Positions 1-9,375 are shown, counted from the first letter of the stretch. The stretch: 64,000 nt of DNA from Acidaminobacter sp. (GCA_009881125.1 WXFH01000037.1:77437-141436); one strand, 5' to 3'. Notes: generated by a model not told the origin, from the sequence alone. A program made the numbers and translations.

Positions 1-364
1 ACATGTCTGCAAAAATTGCAAGCAGACAATAAGCGATCAGAAAATAGTTGAATGAAGGTAAAGTAGAGAGTAATAATCCAACGGCACCGGTACCTATTAA
101 AGAAATTGGAATCATGATTTTCTTTGAGAAACGATCGGACAAATAAATGGATGCCAAGAAGCCAAAAGTGGAAATAAAGCCAGCGACACTCATTGCTAAT
201 CCAATTTGGGTGTGGGATAGATTCATGAACTGTTGCATTGGCACATAAAATGCATCCTTTAGGAATCCTAGCTTGTAGATTGTACCCGCTCCAAAAATAA
301 GTGATACTAGAGATGCCCATTTCCTCGTTGTGTTCAAATCTTTGTTTTTCATCGCACTTTCCAA
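1..364 (-). CDS. MFS transporter, N-terminal part (runs off the window)
   Basis: The first ~121 codons of a membrane protein, whose 3' part lies beyond the window edge. The chosen start is TTG at 364, seven bases after an AAGGAGG ribosome binding site (372-378); an in-frame ATG at 352 is the alternative. The translation shows a short charged N-terminus, then hydrophobic segments separated by a loop containing LSDRFSKK, which matches the loop 2-3 signature of the major facilitator superfamily (D-R-x-x-[RK]-[RK]). It is divergent from the DeoR-family gene and probably under the same control. Substrate cannot be read from this fragment; a DeoR neighbour and a phosphodiesterase gene make an organophosphate or sugar-type substrate a reasonable guess only. 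Confidence 0.8.
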   Translation of the reverse strand, partial: MESAMKNKDLNTTRKWASLVSLIFGAGTIYKLGFLKDAFYVPMQQFMNLSHTQIGLAMSVAGFISTFGFLASIYLSDRFSKKIMIPISLIGTGAVGLLLSTLPSFNYFLIAYCLLAIFADM

Positions 365-429
365 AATGACTCCTCCTTAAATCGGTGTGTGATATTATGT
401 GGAATGAGGTCATTATATTACTGATTCTG

Positions 430-477
430 TGTGAAATCAAGTGAAAATGTGATAAAAAAAGTGTTTAGTTGTGAAAT
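430..477. promoter_or_regulatory. Repeated TGTGAAAT boxes in the MFS/DeoR divergent region
   Basis: The AT-rich space between the divergent MFS and DeoR genes has TGTGAAAT at 430-437 and again at 470-477, exactly 40 bases apart, with related AGTGAAAATG and GTGTTT words between them. A third TGTGAAAT lies at 1541-1548 just before the phosphodiesterase start. DeoR-family repressors commonly use short repeated boxes near their own genes, so these are candidate operators. This is pattern recognition only; no binding consensus was tested. Confidence 0.35.
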
Positions 478-618
478 ATTTTAATTATCGATGGTTTGAA
501 TCCTGAAATCAAGAAATAATTTGATAAATTTGTGCATATTATTGTGTTTTGTTGTTGTAGTGTGGTATTATGTGTGCGAAGAGATTCTAACTTACAATAT
601 GGAATTGAGGGTGTTGAA

Positions 619-1437
619 ATGATGTGGTTGCCTGAAAAAAGATATGAGCAGATACTTTCGATCCTCGAAAAGGAAGGTGCAGTTAAAGCATCTTCTCTTA
701 AGGTGACGATAGGAGTGTCGTCTGAAACCGTACGAAGAGACCTTGAATATCTGGAATCAGAGGGCTATCTAAAAAGAACACATGGCGGTGCAGTCGCTGT
801 CAATCAAAGTGACTCTAATGAATCTAACAACGGATATCTTGAATTTCAAAAAAGAGAACGGCAGAAGGTTTCTGAAAAAGCAGAGATTGCTGAGATTGCA
901 GCACAATATATAACAGAGGGACAGTCGTTGGCGTTGGATTCAGGTACGACCTCAAGAAAACTCGCGGAAATCATTAAAACGAAATTCAGTCGACTGACGG
1001 TTGTTACCAACTCACTTCATATTGCCAATGTTCTGGCAGACGCAAAGGGCTTTACGGTAATACTGACAGGTGGGGTGTTAAGCCCGGAAGAGTATTCAAT
1101 GACGACTGATATGGCGACATTAATCTTCTCGAAATTAAACATCAACACTTTTTTTCTTACAACCTGCGGGGTTTCGGTTGAATCCGGGATTACTTATCAG
1201 CGGCCGGATGAAATTATTGTTCAAATCAAAATGATGGAGGCTTCGGATAAAACCATCATCATTACAGACAGTTCAAAATTAGGGGTAAATTCTCTGTATA
1301 AAATGTGTGGTTTGGAAAAAATAAATATGATCATCACAGACTCTTCAGTAACGGATCAACAAGTCAAGATGTTTGAAAAAGCTAATGTTCCTGTTGTAAG
1401 TAAACTCAAACAGGATGATGAAGATCGTGGGCATTAA
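619..1437 (+). CDS. DeoR-family transcriptional regulator
   Basis: A 272-residue regulator. An open frame continues upstream to 532, but the ATG at 619 is preceded by GAGG (607-610) and makes the protein begin exactly as family members do, a few residues before the winged-helix domain. Residues ~5-58 carry the DeoR helix-turn-helix, with the signature ETVRRDLEYLESEGYLKR followed by HGGAV. The C-terminal DeoRC domain has the sugar-phosphate-isomerase-like ALDSGTTSRKLAE motif near residue 105. Family members usually repress and are released by a phosphorylated metabolite. It lies between a divergent MFS transporter and a phosphodiesterase gene, which are its likely targets. The effector is unknown. 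Confidence 0.9.
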   Translation: MMWLPEKRYEQILSILEKEGAVKASSLKVTIGVSSETVRRDLEYLESEGYLKRTHGGAVAVNQSDSNESNNGYLEFQKRERQKVSEKAEIAEIAAQYITEGQSLALDSGTTSRKLAEIIKTKFSRLTVVTNSLHIANVLADAKGFTVILTGGVLSPEEYSMTTDMATLIFSKLNINTFFLTTCGVSVESGITYQRPDEIIVQIKMMEASDKTIIITDSSKLGVNSLYKMCGLEKINMIITDSSVTDQQVKMFEKANVPVVSKLKQDDEDRGH

Positions 1438-1550
1438 TATGTCGAAGTTAAAAAGCGAATTAATAATGAACGAATCTGGTTCTAATGTAACAATAAAAAA
1501 GTGAATTTTGAGCTGAGTCGAACAAGTTTATGAAATGAGGTGTGAAATAG

Positions 1551-2900
1551 TTGAATCATCTGAAAACAAACTTTCTTTTAATATCAGTGGATGCTCTTAA
1601 GCCTGAGTTTATTACTGATCCCCAAAAATTTGGTGTGATCTTACCTAATATTTCTGAATTCTTTATCAATAATGGAGTATTTGCTTCCAAAGGTGTCAAG
1701 AGTGTATTTCCAAGCTTTACTTATACTTGCCATCAAACTATTATTACTGGAACTTATCCGGATACCCATGGTATATACAACAATATCATGTTCGATCCTG
1801 ATGGGAGCCATAAAGGCGCATGGCATTGGTTTGTAAGTGATAATGTTCCAACACTGTGGAAACTTGCAAAGGAACATGGTTATTGTTCAGCAAGTGTTGC
1901 ATTTCCAACTTCAGTTGGCGCACAAGGCGATTATATAGTTCCTGAGTTTTGGTGGGATGGATCACCTTTAGACACCAAATTTATCGATGCTGTCTCCGTG
2001 CCGCAGGGGCTTGCTTCAGAAATGGAAAAAGAGATAGGCCGATTTCCTGGTGGCCTAGATTTAACAGTTGATGGAGATCGCAGAAGAAAAGAGGCAGCCG
2101 TATGGCTGCTTAGGAACAAAATAAAAACTCATGATAATGTGAGACCTTTCTTTATGTCGACCTATTTTGCTTCGTTTGATGAGACGGCGCACATTAATGG
2201 GGTATATAGCCCTGAAGCGCTAAGAGCTTTAGAACAGATTGATCAGATGGTGGGCGACCTAATAAATACAGCCTATGAAATATCTGAAAGAGATTTGGTA
2301 ATCTGTATGGTCTCTGATCATGGAAGTCTGGACAATCATCATTGTATAAGACCAAATGTCAAGCTTAAAGAAGCTGGGCTCATCAGTGTGGACGAGCAAA
2401 ATCATATGATTTCGTGGCGTGCATGGTCTCAAAGAGCTGGCGGCACCTGTGAAATAAGATTGAAGGATTCTAAGGACTTTGAATCCAGAGATAAACTTAG
2501 CCTTCTAATGGATCAGTTGAGAACAGAAGGTGATAACGGAATCTTGGAAGTATTGACTGGAGACCAAGCGAGATTAAACCGGAAAGGATTTTCTGAAGCA
2601 GACTATGTGCTTGTGGCTCAGAAAGGATACGAAATCAGGGATGATATTTGTGGTGATTATATGACAAACGAGTTGATTCAAAAGGCACAGCACGGCTATA
2701 GTGAAGAATTTGATGAAATGAGAGCTTCATTTTGTATGATGGGGCCTCGAATACCAAAAGGTATGGATTTGGGCAGCTGTAATCTGGTGGATGTGGCTCC
2801 GACATTGGCGGCTCTAATGGGAATTCCAATACCGACTGCTCAAGGTGAAAATCTATGTGAAAGATTCCCAACAGAAGATTTACAGATGAACAAAAAGTAA
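1551..2900 (+). CDS. Type I phosphodiesterase / nucleotide pyrophosphatase family protein
   Basis: A 449-residue alkaline-phosphatase-superfamily enzyme starting at TTG behind a GAGG site (1537-1540). All metal-site landmarks of the ENPP-like group are visible: SVDALKP (Asp14), the nucleophile segment FPSFTYTCH with Thr57 aligned to the ENPP nucleophile, then TGTYPDTHGI, FDETAHINGV near residue 210, VSDHGSLD near 256, and QHGY near 380. No signal peptide is seen, so it should act in the cytosol on a phosphodiester, phosphonate or nucleotide-type substrate. It follows the DeoR gene by ~110 bases and precedes an AGCS symporter. The substrate is unknown. Confidence 0.85.
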   Translation: MNHLKTNFLLISVDALKPEFITDPQKFGVILPNISEFFINNGVFASKGVKSVFPSFTYTCHQTIITGTYPDTHGIYNNIMFDPDGSHKGAWHWFVSDNVPTLWKLAKEHGYCSASVAFPTSVGAQGDYIVPEFWWDGSPLDTKFIDAVSVPQGLASEMEKEIGRFPGGLDLTVDGDRRRKEAAVWLLRNKIKTHDNVRPFFMSTYFASFDETAHINGVYSPEALRALEQIDQMVGDLINTAYEISERDLVICMVSDHGSLDNHHCIRPNVKLKEAGLISVDEQNHMISWRAWSQRAGGTCEIRLKDSKDFESRDKLSLLMDQLRTEGDNGILEVLTGDQARLNRKGFSEADYVLVAQKGYEIRDDICGDYMTNELIQKAQHGYSEEFDEMRASFCMMGPRIPKGMDLGSCNLVDVAPTLAALMGIPIPTAQGENLCERFPTEDLQMNKK

Positions 2901-2998
2901 GTTCATACTTTCTAGCAGCAATCTAATGTATACAACTTCAAAGTAGATAGTGATTACACAAAAGCTCGCAGCCTGACTTGGTAAAATTGAGGTGAATT

Positions 2999-4348
2999 AT
3001 GGAACGGATTGAGAACCTATTCGAAAAATTCGCTGAGTTTCTATGGGGGGACTGGCTCCTGGCAGCATTAATTGGTGTCGGGCTCTTATACACTGTAATG
3101 ACCGGCTTTGTCCAATTCAAACAGATCCCATTTATTGTGCGTGAAGTATTCCTTCAACCTATTTTAGAGCTGAAAGAGAAAAAAAAGTCAACTTCATTGA
3201 CTATTACCTCATTTCAGGCGCTCTGTACGTCGGTTGGAAGCATTGTTGGGAGCGGAAATATTGTCGGTGTCTCTACTGCAATTTTATCAGGAGGACCTGG
3301 GGCTTTATTTTGGATGTGGGTCGCTGCGGTGGTAGGCATGGCAACGAAATATGGAGAAATTGTTCTTGGACTTCATTATCATACAAAGGACAGACTCGGT
3401 AGAGTCATGGGCGGCCCGATGTATTACATAGAGAAAGGGTTGTCTTGCCGCTGGTTAGGTGTTGTGGCTGCTATTTTGCTATTTGCTCAAAATTTAGGAG
3501 GCACTTTAATTCAGTCAAATACGATAGCCAATGTGATGCGAAATAGATTTTGGGTTTCTGAGTGGATCACCGGAATTATTCTGGCATTGATTATGAGCGC
3601 CATTGCAGCAGGTGGATTGAAGCGACTCGCCAAAGTAGCGGTAAGGATTGTGCCATTTATGGCGCTGTTATATGTTTCTGGCGGATTGATCGTAATTGTT
3701 GTGAATGCCGCCAAAATTACTGATGTTTTTATGTCTATAATTGAGGGAGCCTTCTCGCTAAAAGCTGGAATTGGTGGTGTTGCGGGATTTTCCTTAAAAG
3801 AAGCCATGCGATATGGCGTATCAAGAGGGTTGTATTCCAACGAAGCTGGCGAAGGGTCTGCTGCTGTGATCCATTCTACGGTTGCTGTGGATCATCCTGT
3901 TCGACAAGCGGTTTATGGGATAGTTGATGTATTTATTGACACCATTATAATTTGTTCGATCACTGGGTTTGTCATACTTCTCACAGGGGTTCATAACATA
4001 GTAGTTAACCCATCTTTGTTGACTTCAACTGCATTTGGTACGGTTGCTCCTTGGATGAGTGTCATTGTTTCTGTGAGTTTGATGTTGTTCGCTGGGACTT
4101 CATTAATGAGTCAGTGGTATTTTGGACATGTTAGTTTGCTTTATTTGGCGAATGAAGATGTAGCTTGGGTTTACAGAATTCTATTCCCTGCCGCTATTGC
4201 GGTGGGAAGTGTCAGTAGTATCAAATTGGTTTGGCTGATTCAGGATTGTGCACTTGGCCTTCTGATCATTCCAAATTTGATAGCATTGACAATCTTATCA
4301 CCTGAAGTGCGACGCCTTTCAAATGATTTTTTTAAGAAGGCAGCTTAG
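2999..4348 (+). CDS. Sodium:alanine symporter family (AGCS) transporter
   Basis: A 449-residue polytopic membrane protein with an ATG start after GAGGTG. Family hallmarks are GNIVGVSTAI, then GALFWMWVAAVVGMATKYGE, GGPMYYIEKGL and YSNEAGEGSAA. Length is typical for AGCS carriers, which bring in alanine or glycine together with sodium. The convergent neighbour is an XRE-cupin regulator and beyond that lies alanine racemase, so import of alanine (either isomer) for catabolism or wall synthesis is a sensible reading. Transcription probably ends at the hairpin at 4432-4471. Confidence 0.92.
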   Translation: MERIENLFEKFAEFLWGDWLLAALIGVGLLYTVMTGFVQFKQIPFIVREVFLQPILELKEKKKSTSLTITSFQALCTSVGSIVGSGNIVGVSTAILSGGPGALFWMWVAAVVGMATKYGEIVLGLHYHTKDRLGRVMGGPMYYIEKGLSCRWLGVVAAILLFAQNLGGTLIQSNTIANVMRNRFWVSEWITGIILALIMSAIAAGGLKRLAKVAVRIVPFMALLYVSGGLIVIVVNAAKITDVFMSIIEGAFSLKAGIGGVAGFSLKEAMRYGVSRGLYSNEAGEGSAAVIHSTVAVDHPVRQAVYGIVDVFIDTIIICSITGFVILLTGVHNIVVNPSLLTSTAFGTVAPWMSVIVSVSLMLFAGTSLMSQWYFGHVSLLYLANEDVAWVYRILFPAAIAVGSVSSIKLVWLIQDCALGLLIIPNLIALTILSPEVRRLSNDFFKKAA

Positions 4349-4431
4349 TTGAAAACTATCTTATTCAGAATGGCTAGCTGCATTGAGGCATTAATCAAAT
4401 GAAAATAAACTGAATTGCATTCAAATGAGTT

Positions 4432-4471
4432 AAATCAAAAAGAGCGGCCTATTGGCTGCTCTTTTGATTTT
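4432..4471. terminator. Bidirectional terminator between the AGCS and XRE-cupin genes
   Basis: A long hairpin with arms AATCAAAAAGAGC and GCTCTTTTGATT, flanked by A-rich sequence on the left and T-rich sequence on the right. It lies between two convergent genes, so it can serve both strands. Confidence 0.8.
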
Positions 4472-4484
4472 GAGTGTATTAACT

Positions 4485-5039
4485 TTAAAATGAAGGCGGT
4501 GTAACTGCGAAGATGACTTCAGCAGGTTCTGAGGATTCGTTTTCCCATTTGTGTTTATAAAACGGAGGAATCCTTATACTATCTCCTTGAAACAAAGTGA
4601 TGACTTCATTTTCAAAATAGAGTTGTACTTTGCCCTTTGTTACATATGCGACTTCTTCACCTTCGTGTCCAATCAGAAGATCGGAGGATTTTGTGTGAGG
4701 CGCAAGTGACATTAACAGAAACTCAATTGCGCCACTTGTATCTGGTGTGAGCAGTTCATAAGTGAAATCCTCATTAGATGGAAAAATTAATTTTTTTCTG
4801 TTTCCTAATCTGACAATGAATGAGTCTGTTTCTCCGGCATCCATGAAAAAACTGAACAATGGCGCATCGAGCACATTCGCTATAGTTTTGAGTGTGTTTA
4901 TTGATGGGTTGGCTAAATTTCGTTCAAGTTGGCTGAGCAAAGAAGATGTTACGCCAGATTTTTCCGCCAACTCTTTAATACTTAGGTTTTTAAATTTTCT
5001 ATATTCTTGAATTTTTTTGCCAATATTGACTTCAGACAT
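4485..5039 (-). CDS. XRE-family regulator with C-terminal cupin domain
   Basis: A 184-residue protein with an N-terminal XRE-type helix-turn-helix (residues ~8-62: IKELAEKSGVTSSLLSQLER then NPSINTLKTIAN) and a C-terminal cupin (residues ~105-180, with GHEGEEVAYVTKG and GDSIRIPPFYKHKWEN). This architecture is common in regulators of amino-acid and polyamine catabolism, where the cupin senses a small molecule. It is divergently arranged with alanine racemase and probably controls it, and perhaps the AGCS symporter. The ATG start at 5039 follows a GGAGGCCG site. Confidence 0.9.
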   Translation of the reverse strand: MSEVNIGKKIQEYRKFKNLSIKELAEKSGVTSSLLSQLERNLANPSINTLKTIANVLDAPLFSFFMDAGETDSFIVRLGNRKKLIFPSNEDFTYELLTPDTSGAIEFLLMSLAPHTKSSDLLIGHEGEEVAYVTKGKVQLYFENEVITLFQGDSIRIPPFYKHKWENESSEPAEVIFAVTPPSF

Positions 5040-5062
5040 ATACGGCCTCCGATTAAATTGTA

Positions 5063-5137
5063 TTTAATTAAATTAAATAAAAATTGACACTTGAGTTAAA
5101 CCTAGTTAAACTGTAATTAATAATATTTAATCAAATT
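5063..5137. promoter_or_regulatory. Putative operator/promoter region between XRE-cupin gene and alr
   Basis: Very AT-rich stretch with a 12-base word TTTAATTAAATT at 5063-5074 repeated as TTTAATCAAATT at 5126-5137, and GTTAAAC twice around 5095-5111. A TTGACA at 5084-5089 could be a -35 box for alr with a weak TAAACT at 5107. The repeated AT-rich words flanking the putative promoter are candidate binding sites for the XRE-cupin regulator. Confidence 0.35.
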
Positions 5138-5266
5138 GTACCTTGGAAAATGAATAATAACAAGTATGTATTAGGATTGATATTCAAAAAATGAAATTCT
5201 AAAGATTTTTTCTATCTGGAAGTCAATGGATTGGCAAATAAAGTAAACGCATTGGGGGGTAAAGAA

Positions 5267-6436
5267 ATGGATAGAATTATGAGGCCTGCTTGGGCAGAAA
5301 TCAATCTTGATCATTTGGAACACAATATTAAGGAGGTCAAGCGCTGTCTCAAACCAGAATGCAAAATATTAGCAGTCATTAAATCTGATGGCTATGGCCA
5401 TGGTGCTGTCATTTCGGCTAAAACACTGCTGGATCACGGTGCGGATCGGCTTGCAGTTGCCATTTTGACTGAAGCGGTTCAACTTAGAAAGGAGTATCCT
5501 GATCCTGACATTATGGTGTTGGGTTATACACCGGCAGATCAAGCTGATGTTCTAGTAAAATACAATCTAACTCAAACTCTGTATGATCTTGAAACTGCTA
5601 AAGGATACAATCATGTTGCCGTTTGTTCAGGTAAGAGAATTAAAGTACATATAAAAATTGAAACTGGTATGGGAAGAATTGGTATGATGCCCGAAAATCA
5701 AACCATTTTAGACATTCTTGAGATGAGCAAAATGCCAGGCTTAGAGATTGAAGGGATCTTCACACATTTTGCCTCTGCGGATGACATCGACAAATCCTCC
5801 ACATTAAGGCAGATTGAAATTTTTATCAACATAACCAATAAATTAGAGAAATGCGGCGTTATAATCCCTATCCGCCATGTATCCAACAGTGCGGGTATTA
5901 TTGATCTTCCGGAATATTGCATGGATATGGTGAGGCCTGGCATAATGCTTTATGGTCTCTATCCGTCTGGAAATGTTTCTCATGAATCGATTGTATTAAA
6001 AGAAGTCATGTCTTTGAAAACGACCATCGCGCATTTAAAAGACTTACCTCCCGGATATGGGATAGGTTATGGCCATCAATATTTTACAAGAGGACATGAG
6101 CAGATCGCGACTTTACCTATTGGATACGCTGATGGTTTTTCGAGAATGCTTAGTGGAAAAGCAAATGTGTTGGTGAAAGGTCGCCGAGTTCCGGTTGTGG
6201 GAAGGATCTGCATGGATCAATGCATGATAAATGTAACAGGTCTTGATGTTAAGGTGGGTGATACAGTAACTCTTTTCGGTGGCGATGATGTTAATAAGAT
6301 TTGGATTGAAGATATGGCAGATTGGTTGGGGACTAATACGCATGAAATTATTTGCAGAATTGATAAGCGGATCCCACGAGTATATAAATCTAACGGCGTG
6401 ATTGTAGATGTGGTGGATTATTTGCAGGCCCTTTAA
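5267..6436 (+). CDS. alr: Alanine racemase
   Basis: A 389-residue pyridoxal-phosphate enzyme interconverting L- and D-alanine. An upstream in-frame TTG at 5231 exists, but ATG 5267 follows GGGGGG (5254-5259) and fits the family N-terminus (RPAWAEINLDHLEHN). The PLP lysine is in AVIKSDGYGHGA (usual form VKADAYGHG), the second catalytic tyrosine in GIGYGHQYFT, and the conserved MDQ in GRICMDQCM. Its place beside an XRE-cupin regulator and an alanine symporter suggests an inducible alanine-use role rather than the housekeeping copy, which is not in this window. Confidence 0.93.
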   Translation: MDRIMRPAWAEINLDHLEHNIKEVKRCLKPECKILAVIKSDGYGHGAVISAKTLLDHGADRLAVAILTEAVQLRKEYPDPDIMVLGYTPADQADVLVKYNLTQTLYDLETAKGYNHVAVCSGKRIKVHIKIETGMGRIGMMPENQTILDILEMSKMPGLEIEGIFTHFASADDIDKSSTLRQIEIFINITNKLEKCGVIIPIRHVSNSAGIIDLPEYCMDMVRPGIMLYGLYPSGNVSHESIVLKEVMSLKTTIAHLKDLPPGYGIGYGHQYFTRGHEQIATLPIGYADGFSRMLSGKANVLVKGRRVPVVGRICMDQCMINVTGLDVKVGDTVTLFGGDDVNKIWIEDMADWLGTNTHEIICRIDKRIPRVYKSNGVIVDVVDYLQAL

Positions 6437-6567
6437 ATCTTGTTGATGATAAAAAGCGCAATAGAAGCAGTGCGCAATGATATGCGAATTGAGACAAATT
6501 CCCATGAATTTATGTTAAACTATTAAGCGAATAGACATAAATTACATTCAGACATGGGGTGAACCAT

Positions 6568-7401
6568 TTGAAAATAACATCCAATTTGCCGTTTGTGGCC
6601 GCGGACGGTCAGGTGTATTATGCGTACGATTTAGAAGAATGGCCGTTTCAAGGCAAGACCATTTATGAGGTTATCCGGATCATGGCGGGCAAGCCGCTGT
6701 TCATGGAAGAGCACCTAGAAAGACTAAAGCAATCCGGTCTGACTTTAGGCATGCCTATGGAAGGCATTGAAGCGGCTGTCGCAGAAGACATGAAGCAAGT
6801 CGTGGCGCACTGTGAGATCAAGGACAACAATCTGAAAATAGTCGCAGGCTATCTCGAAAGCGGCGCGTTCAGCTATGTGGTCTTTCCGGTCAAGAGCTTT
6901 TATCCGCCAAAAGACTATTACGAAAACGGCGTCAAAACAGTTCTGATGCACGTGGAAAGAGAAAATCCAAACGCCAAGGTCATCAATACAGAACTCAGCA
7001 CCAAAGTGGATAACCTGAGAGAGACCACGGACATCTTTGAGGGCTTGCTCGTGGACAGCGAGGGCCGCATTACAGAGGGCAGCCGCTCCAACGTTTTCTT
7101 CGTCCAGGGCGACCGTCTGCTGACGCCAAGATCAAATCACGTGCTGCTGGGGATCACCCGTCAGAAGCTGCTCGCGGCAATAGAAGAACTTGGCATAGCC
7201 TTTGAAGAGGCCGAAATCAGGGCTTCGGAGGCATACCTTTATGATGCCTGCTTTATCACGGGCACGTCCATAGGACTGTTGCCGGTGGCGCAGATCGACG
7301 ATCAGAAAATCAACTCACCTGGAAATCCGATCCTCAAAAAGCTTCAGGAAGGCTATGACCGCATTGTCCAAACCTCGCTTGAAAAAATCGATTGGGAGTG
7401 A
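6568..7401 (+). CDS. Aminotransferase class IV (branched-chain or D-amino-acid type)
   Basis: A PLP fold type IV enzyme of ~277 residues. GTG 6559 gives a slightly longer frame, but the GGGGTG at 6556-6561 is better placed as ribosome binding site for TTG 6568. The probable PLP lysine is in TELSTKVDNLRE and the family signature is VDSEGRITEGSRSNVFF followed by GITRQKLL. Branched-chain aminotransferase, D-amino-acid transaminase and aminodeoxychorismate lyase share this fold, and I cannot separate them from sequence alone. Codon use is clearly more GC-rich than in the upstream genes. The next gene starts 7 bases downstream, so they share a transcript. Confidence 0.82.
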   Translation: MKITSNLPFVAADGQVYYAYDLEEWPFQGKTIYEVIRIMAGKPLFMEEHLERLKQSGLTLGMPMEGIEAAVAEDMKQVVAHCEIKDNNLKIVAGYLESGAFSYVVFPVKSFYPPKDYYENGVKTVLMHVERENPNAKVINTELSTKVDNLRETTDIFEGLLVDSEGRITEGSRSNVFFVQGDRLLTPRSNHVLLGITRQKLLAAIEELGIAFEEAEIRASEAYLYDACFITGTSIGLLPVAQIDDQKINSPGNPILKKLQEGYDRIVQTSLEKIDWE

Positions 7402-7408
7402 ATTCACC

Positions 7409-8638
7409 TTGAATCCTGTACATGAGAGATTTCTGAGATACGTCAAAATAGACACTGCTTCTGATCACCACTCCAATACCACACCTTCCACGAAAAAACA
7501 ATTCGAGCTCGCGAAGCTTCTCGAGCAAGAGATGAGAGCCATGGGCCTTCAAAACGTCAGCCTGGACGAAAACGGCTATCTCATGGCAACGCTGCCGGGC
7601 AACACGCCAAAGGCGCCGGTCATTGGCTTAATCGCCCACATGGACACCAGCCCGGACTTCACAGCGACTGGGGTCAATCCGCGGATCATCAACAATTATG
7701 ATGGTGGGGACATTCTTCTAAATCAGGAACAAACGATCATCATGTCGCCAAAGGACTTCCCGGAGCTCCTAAAATATACTGGTCAAGACCTCATCACCAC
7801 GGACGGGACAACGCTTCTCGGCGCGGATGACAAAGCAGGTATTGCAGAGATCCTGAGCGCGGTGGAATTCTTCATGGCAAATCCCGAAATCCCGAGAGGG
7901 GACCTCAAAATAGGTTTCACACCAGACGAAGAAGTTGGCCGGGGCGCAGACCACTTTGAGGTTGAAAAGTTCGCGGCTGACTTCGCCTACACCCTGGATG
8001 GCGGAGAACTTGGTGAACTGGAATACGAAAATTTCAACGCCGCCTCTGCGACAGTGAAGTTTCACGGTCGCAACATCCATCCTGGAAACGCCAAAGACAA
8101 AATGGTCAATTCCCAGCACCTGGCCATGACTTTCAACGCCATGCTTCCGGCAGCGGAGCGGCCGGAGCACACCACAGGGTATGAAGGCTTCTTCCACCTG
8201 AACGAAATGAAGGGTGACGTCGAGCTCGCAGAGCTCCACTACATCATCCGGGACCACGATCTGGAAAAATTTGAGGCAAGAAAGCGCCTCATGACCGAAG
8301 CTGCAGGCTACATGAACCAGAGGCACGGCGCCGGCACGGTTGAGCTGATCCTCAAAGACTCCTACTTCAACATGAAAGAAAAAATCCTGCCGGTGATAGA
8401 GATCGTGGAAGAAGTCAAAGGCGCCATGGAAGCAGTGGGGGTCAAGCCCCTCATCAAGGCCATCCGCGGCGGCACTGACGGCTCGCGGCTTTCATACATG
8501 GGCCTTCCGACGCCAAACATTTTCACAGGCGGACACAATTATCACGGCCGTTTTGAGTACATCCCAATGGCCTCCATGGATAAAGCTGTTGAAGTCATAG
8601 TCGAAACTGTACGCCGTTTTGCTGAAAAGGCGGTTTGA
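7409..8638 (+). CDS. pepT: Peptidase T (tripeptide aminopeptidase)
   Basis: A 409-residue zinc M20B aminopeptidase that removes the N-terminal residue from tripeptides in the cytosol. TTG 7409 after GGGAGTG gives the standard N-terminus ERFLRYVKIDTASD and the same length as E. coli PepT; the longer frame from 7355 would overlap the previous gene. Metal and catalytic residues are visible in AHMDTSPD, LGADDKAG and TPDEEVGRGADHF, and the C-terminal GGTDGSRLS and GGHNYHGRFEY are typical. It lies in a run with the aminotransferase and tcdA, fitting a peptide/amino-acid-using life. Confidence 0.95.
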   Translation: MNPVHERFLRYVKIDTASDHHSNTTPSTKKQFELAKLLEQEMRAMGLQNVSLDENGYLMATLPGNTPKAPVIGLIAHMDTSPDFTATGVNPRIINNYDGGDILLNQEQTIIMSPKDFPELLKYTGQDLITTDGTTLLGADDKAGIAEILSAVEFFMANPEIPRGDLKIGFTPDEEVGRGADHFEVEKFAADFAYTLDGGELGELEYENFNAASATVKFHGRNIHPGNAKDKMVNSQHLAMTFNAMLPAAERPEHTTGYEGFFHLNEMKGDVELAELHYIIRDHDLEKFEARKRLMTEAAGYMNQRHGAGTVELILKDSYFNMKEKILPVIEIVEEVKGAMEAVGVKPLIKAIRGGTDGSRLSYMGLPTPNIFTGGHNYHGRFEYIPMASMDKAVEVIVETVRRFAEKAV

Positions 8639-8641
8639 AAG

Positions 8642-9358
8642 ATGGATTTAAACAGATTGACACGTACCGAAATGGTCTTAGGCTCCGAAGGCTTGGACAT
8701 CCTTAAAAATAGCCACGTGGCTATCTTTGGCATAGGCGGCGTGGGTTCCTTTGCGGCTGAGGCCCTGGCCAGATCCGGTGTCGGCCGCCTGACTCTCATC
8801 GACTTCGACCGGATTGCGCTGACGAATATAAACCGCCAGCTCCATGCCCTTGACACGACCATCGGCCAATACAAGGTCGACGTCATGAAGGAGCGCATCG
8901 CCCTCATCAATCCGGAAATTCAGGTGAATGCTGTCAAGCAGCGCTATGACGCTGACACTTCTGAAGAGATTTTTGCCGATGGTTTCGACTTCGTCATAGA
9001 CGCCATAGACATGGTCACGTCAAAGCTGCACCTGATTGTGACCTGCCAGGAACGCGGCATCCCGGTAGTGAGCTCCATGGGTACCGGAAACAAGCTGGAT
9101 CCGACCCGGCTGGTTATGGCGGACATCTCCAAGACCTCAGTCTGCCCGCTGGCGAAAGTCATGCGCAAGGAGCTGAAAGCACGCGGTGTAAAAAAACTCA
9201 TGGTAGTGTATTCCACAGAACTGCCGGTGGAACCCCAAAATTTAGATCCAAATACATCGAATCCCAGAAAGGTTACACCGGGCAGCGTGTCCTTCGTGCC
9301 CCCTGTATCGGGCTTTTTCATGGCGTCCTACGTGGTTCGGACCTTGATTAAAAAGTAA
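8642..9358 (+). CDS. tcdA: tRNA threonylcarbamoyladenosine dehydratase (TcdA/CsdL family)
   Basis: A 238-residue E1-like ThiF-fold protein with the nucleotide-binding GIGGVGSFAAEALARSGVG near residue 32, the IDFDRIALTNINRQ segment, and VVSSMGTGNK. TcdA uses ATP to cyclise t6A at position 37 of tRNAs to ct6A. The family is told apart from ThiF/MoeB by its short length and the LTRTEMVLGSEGLDIL N-terminus. It starts 3 bases after pepT, so it is co-transcribed with it. Confidence 0.9.
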   Translation: MDLNRLTRTEMVLGSEGLDILKNSHVAIFGIGGVGSFAAEALARSGVGRLTLIDFDRIALTNINRQLHALDTTIGQYKVDVMKERIALINPEIQVNAVKQRYDADTSEEIFADGFDFVIDAIDMVTSKLHLIVTCQERGIPVVSSMGTGNKLDPTRLVMADISKTSVCPLAKVMRKELKARGVKKLMVVYSTELPVEPQNLDPNTSNPRKVTPGSVSFVPPVSGFFMASYVVRTLIKK

Positions 9359-9375
9359 CAAAAAACCTAAAAGCC

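Noticed and set aside
532..618. 29-codon N-terminal extension of the DeoR regulator
   Set aside because: The segment is Cys/Val-rich, lacks a ribosome binding site and is not part of the family; ATG 619 has GAGG at the right distance.
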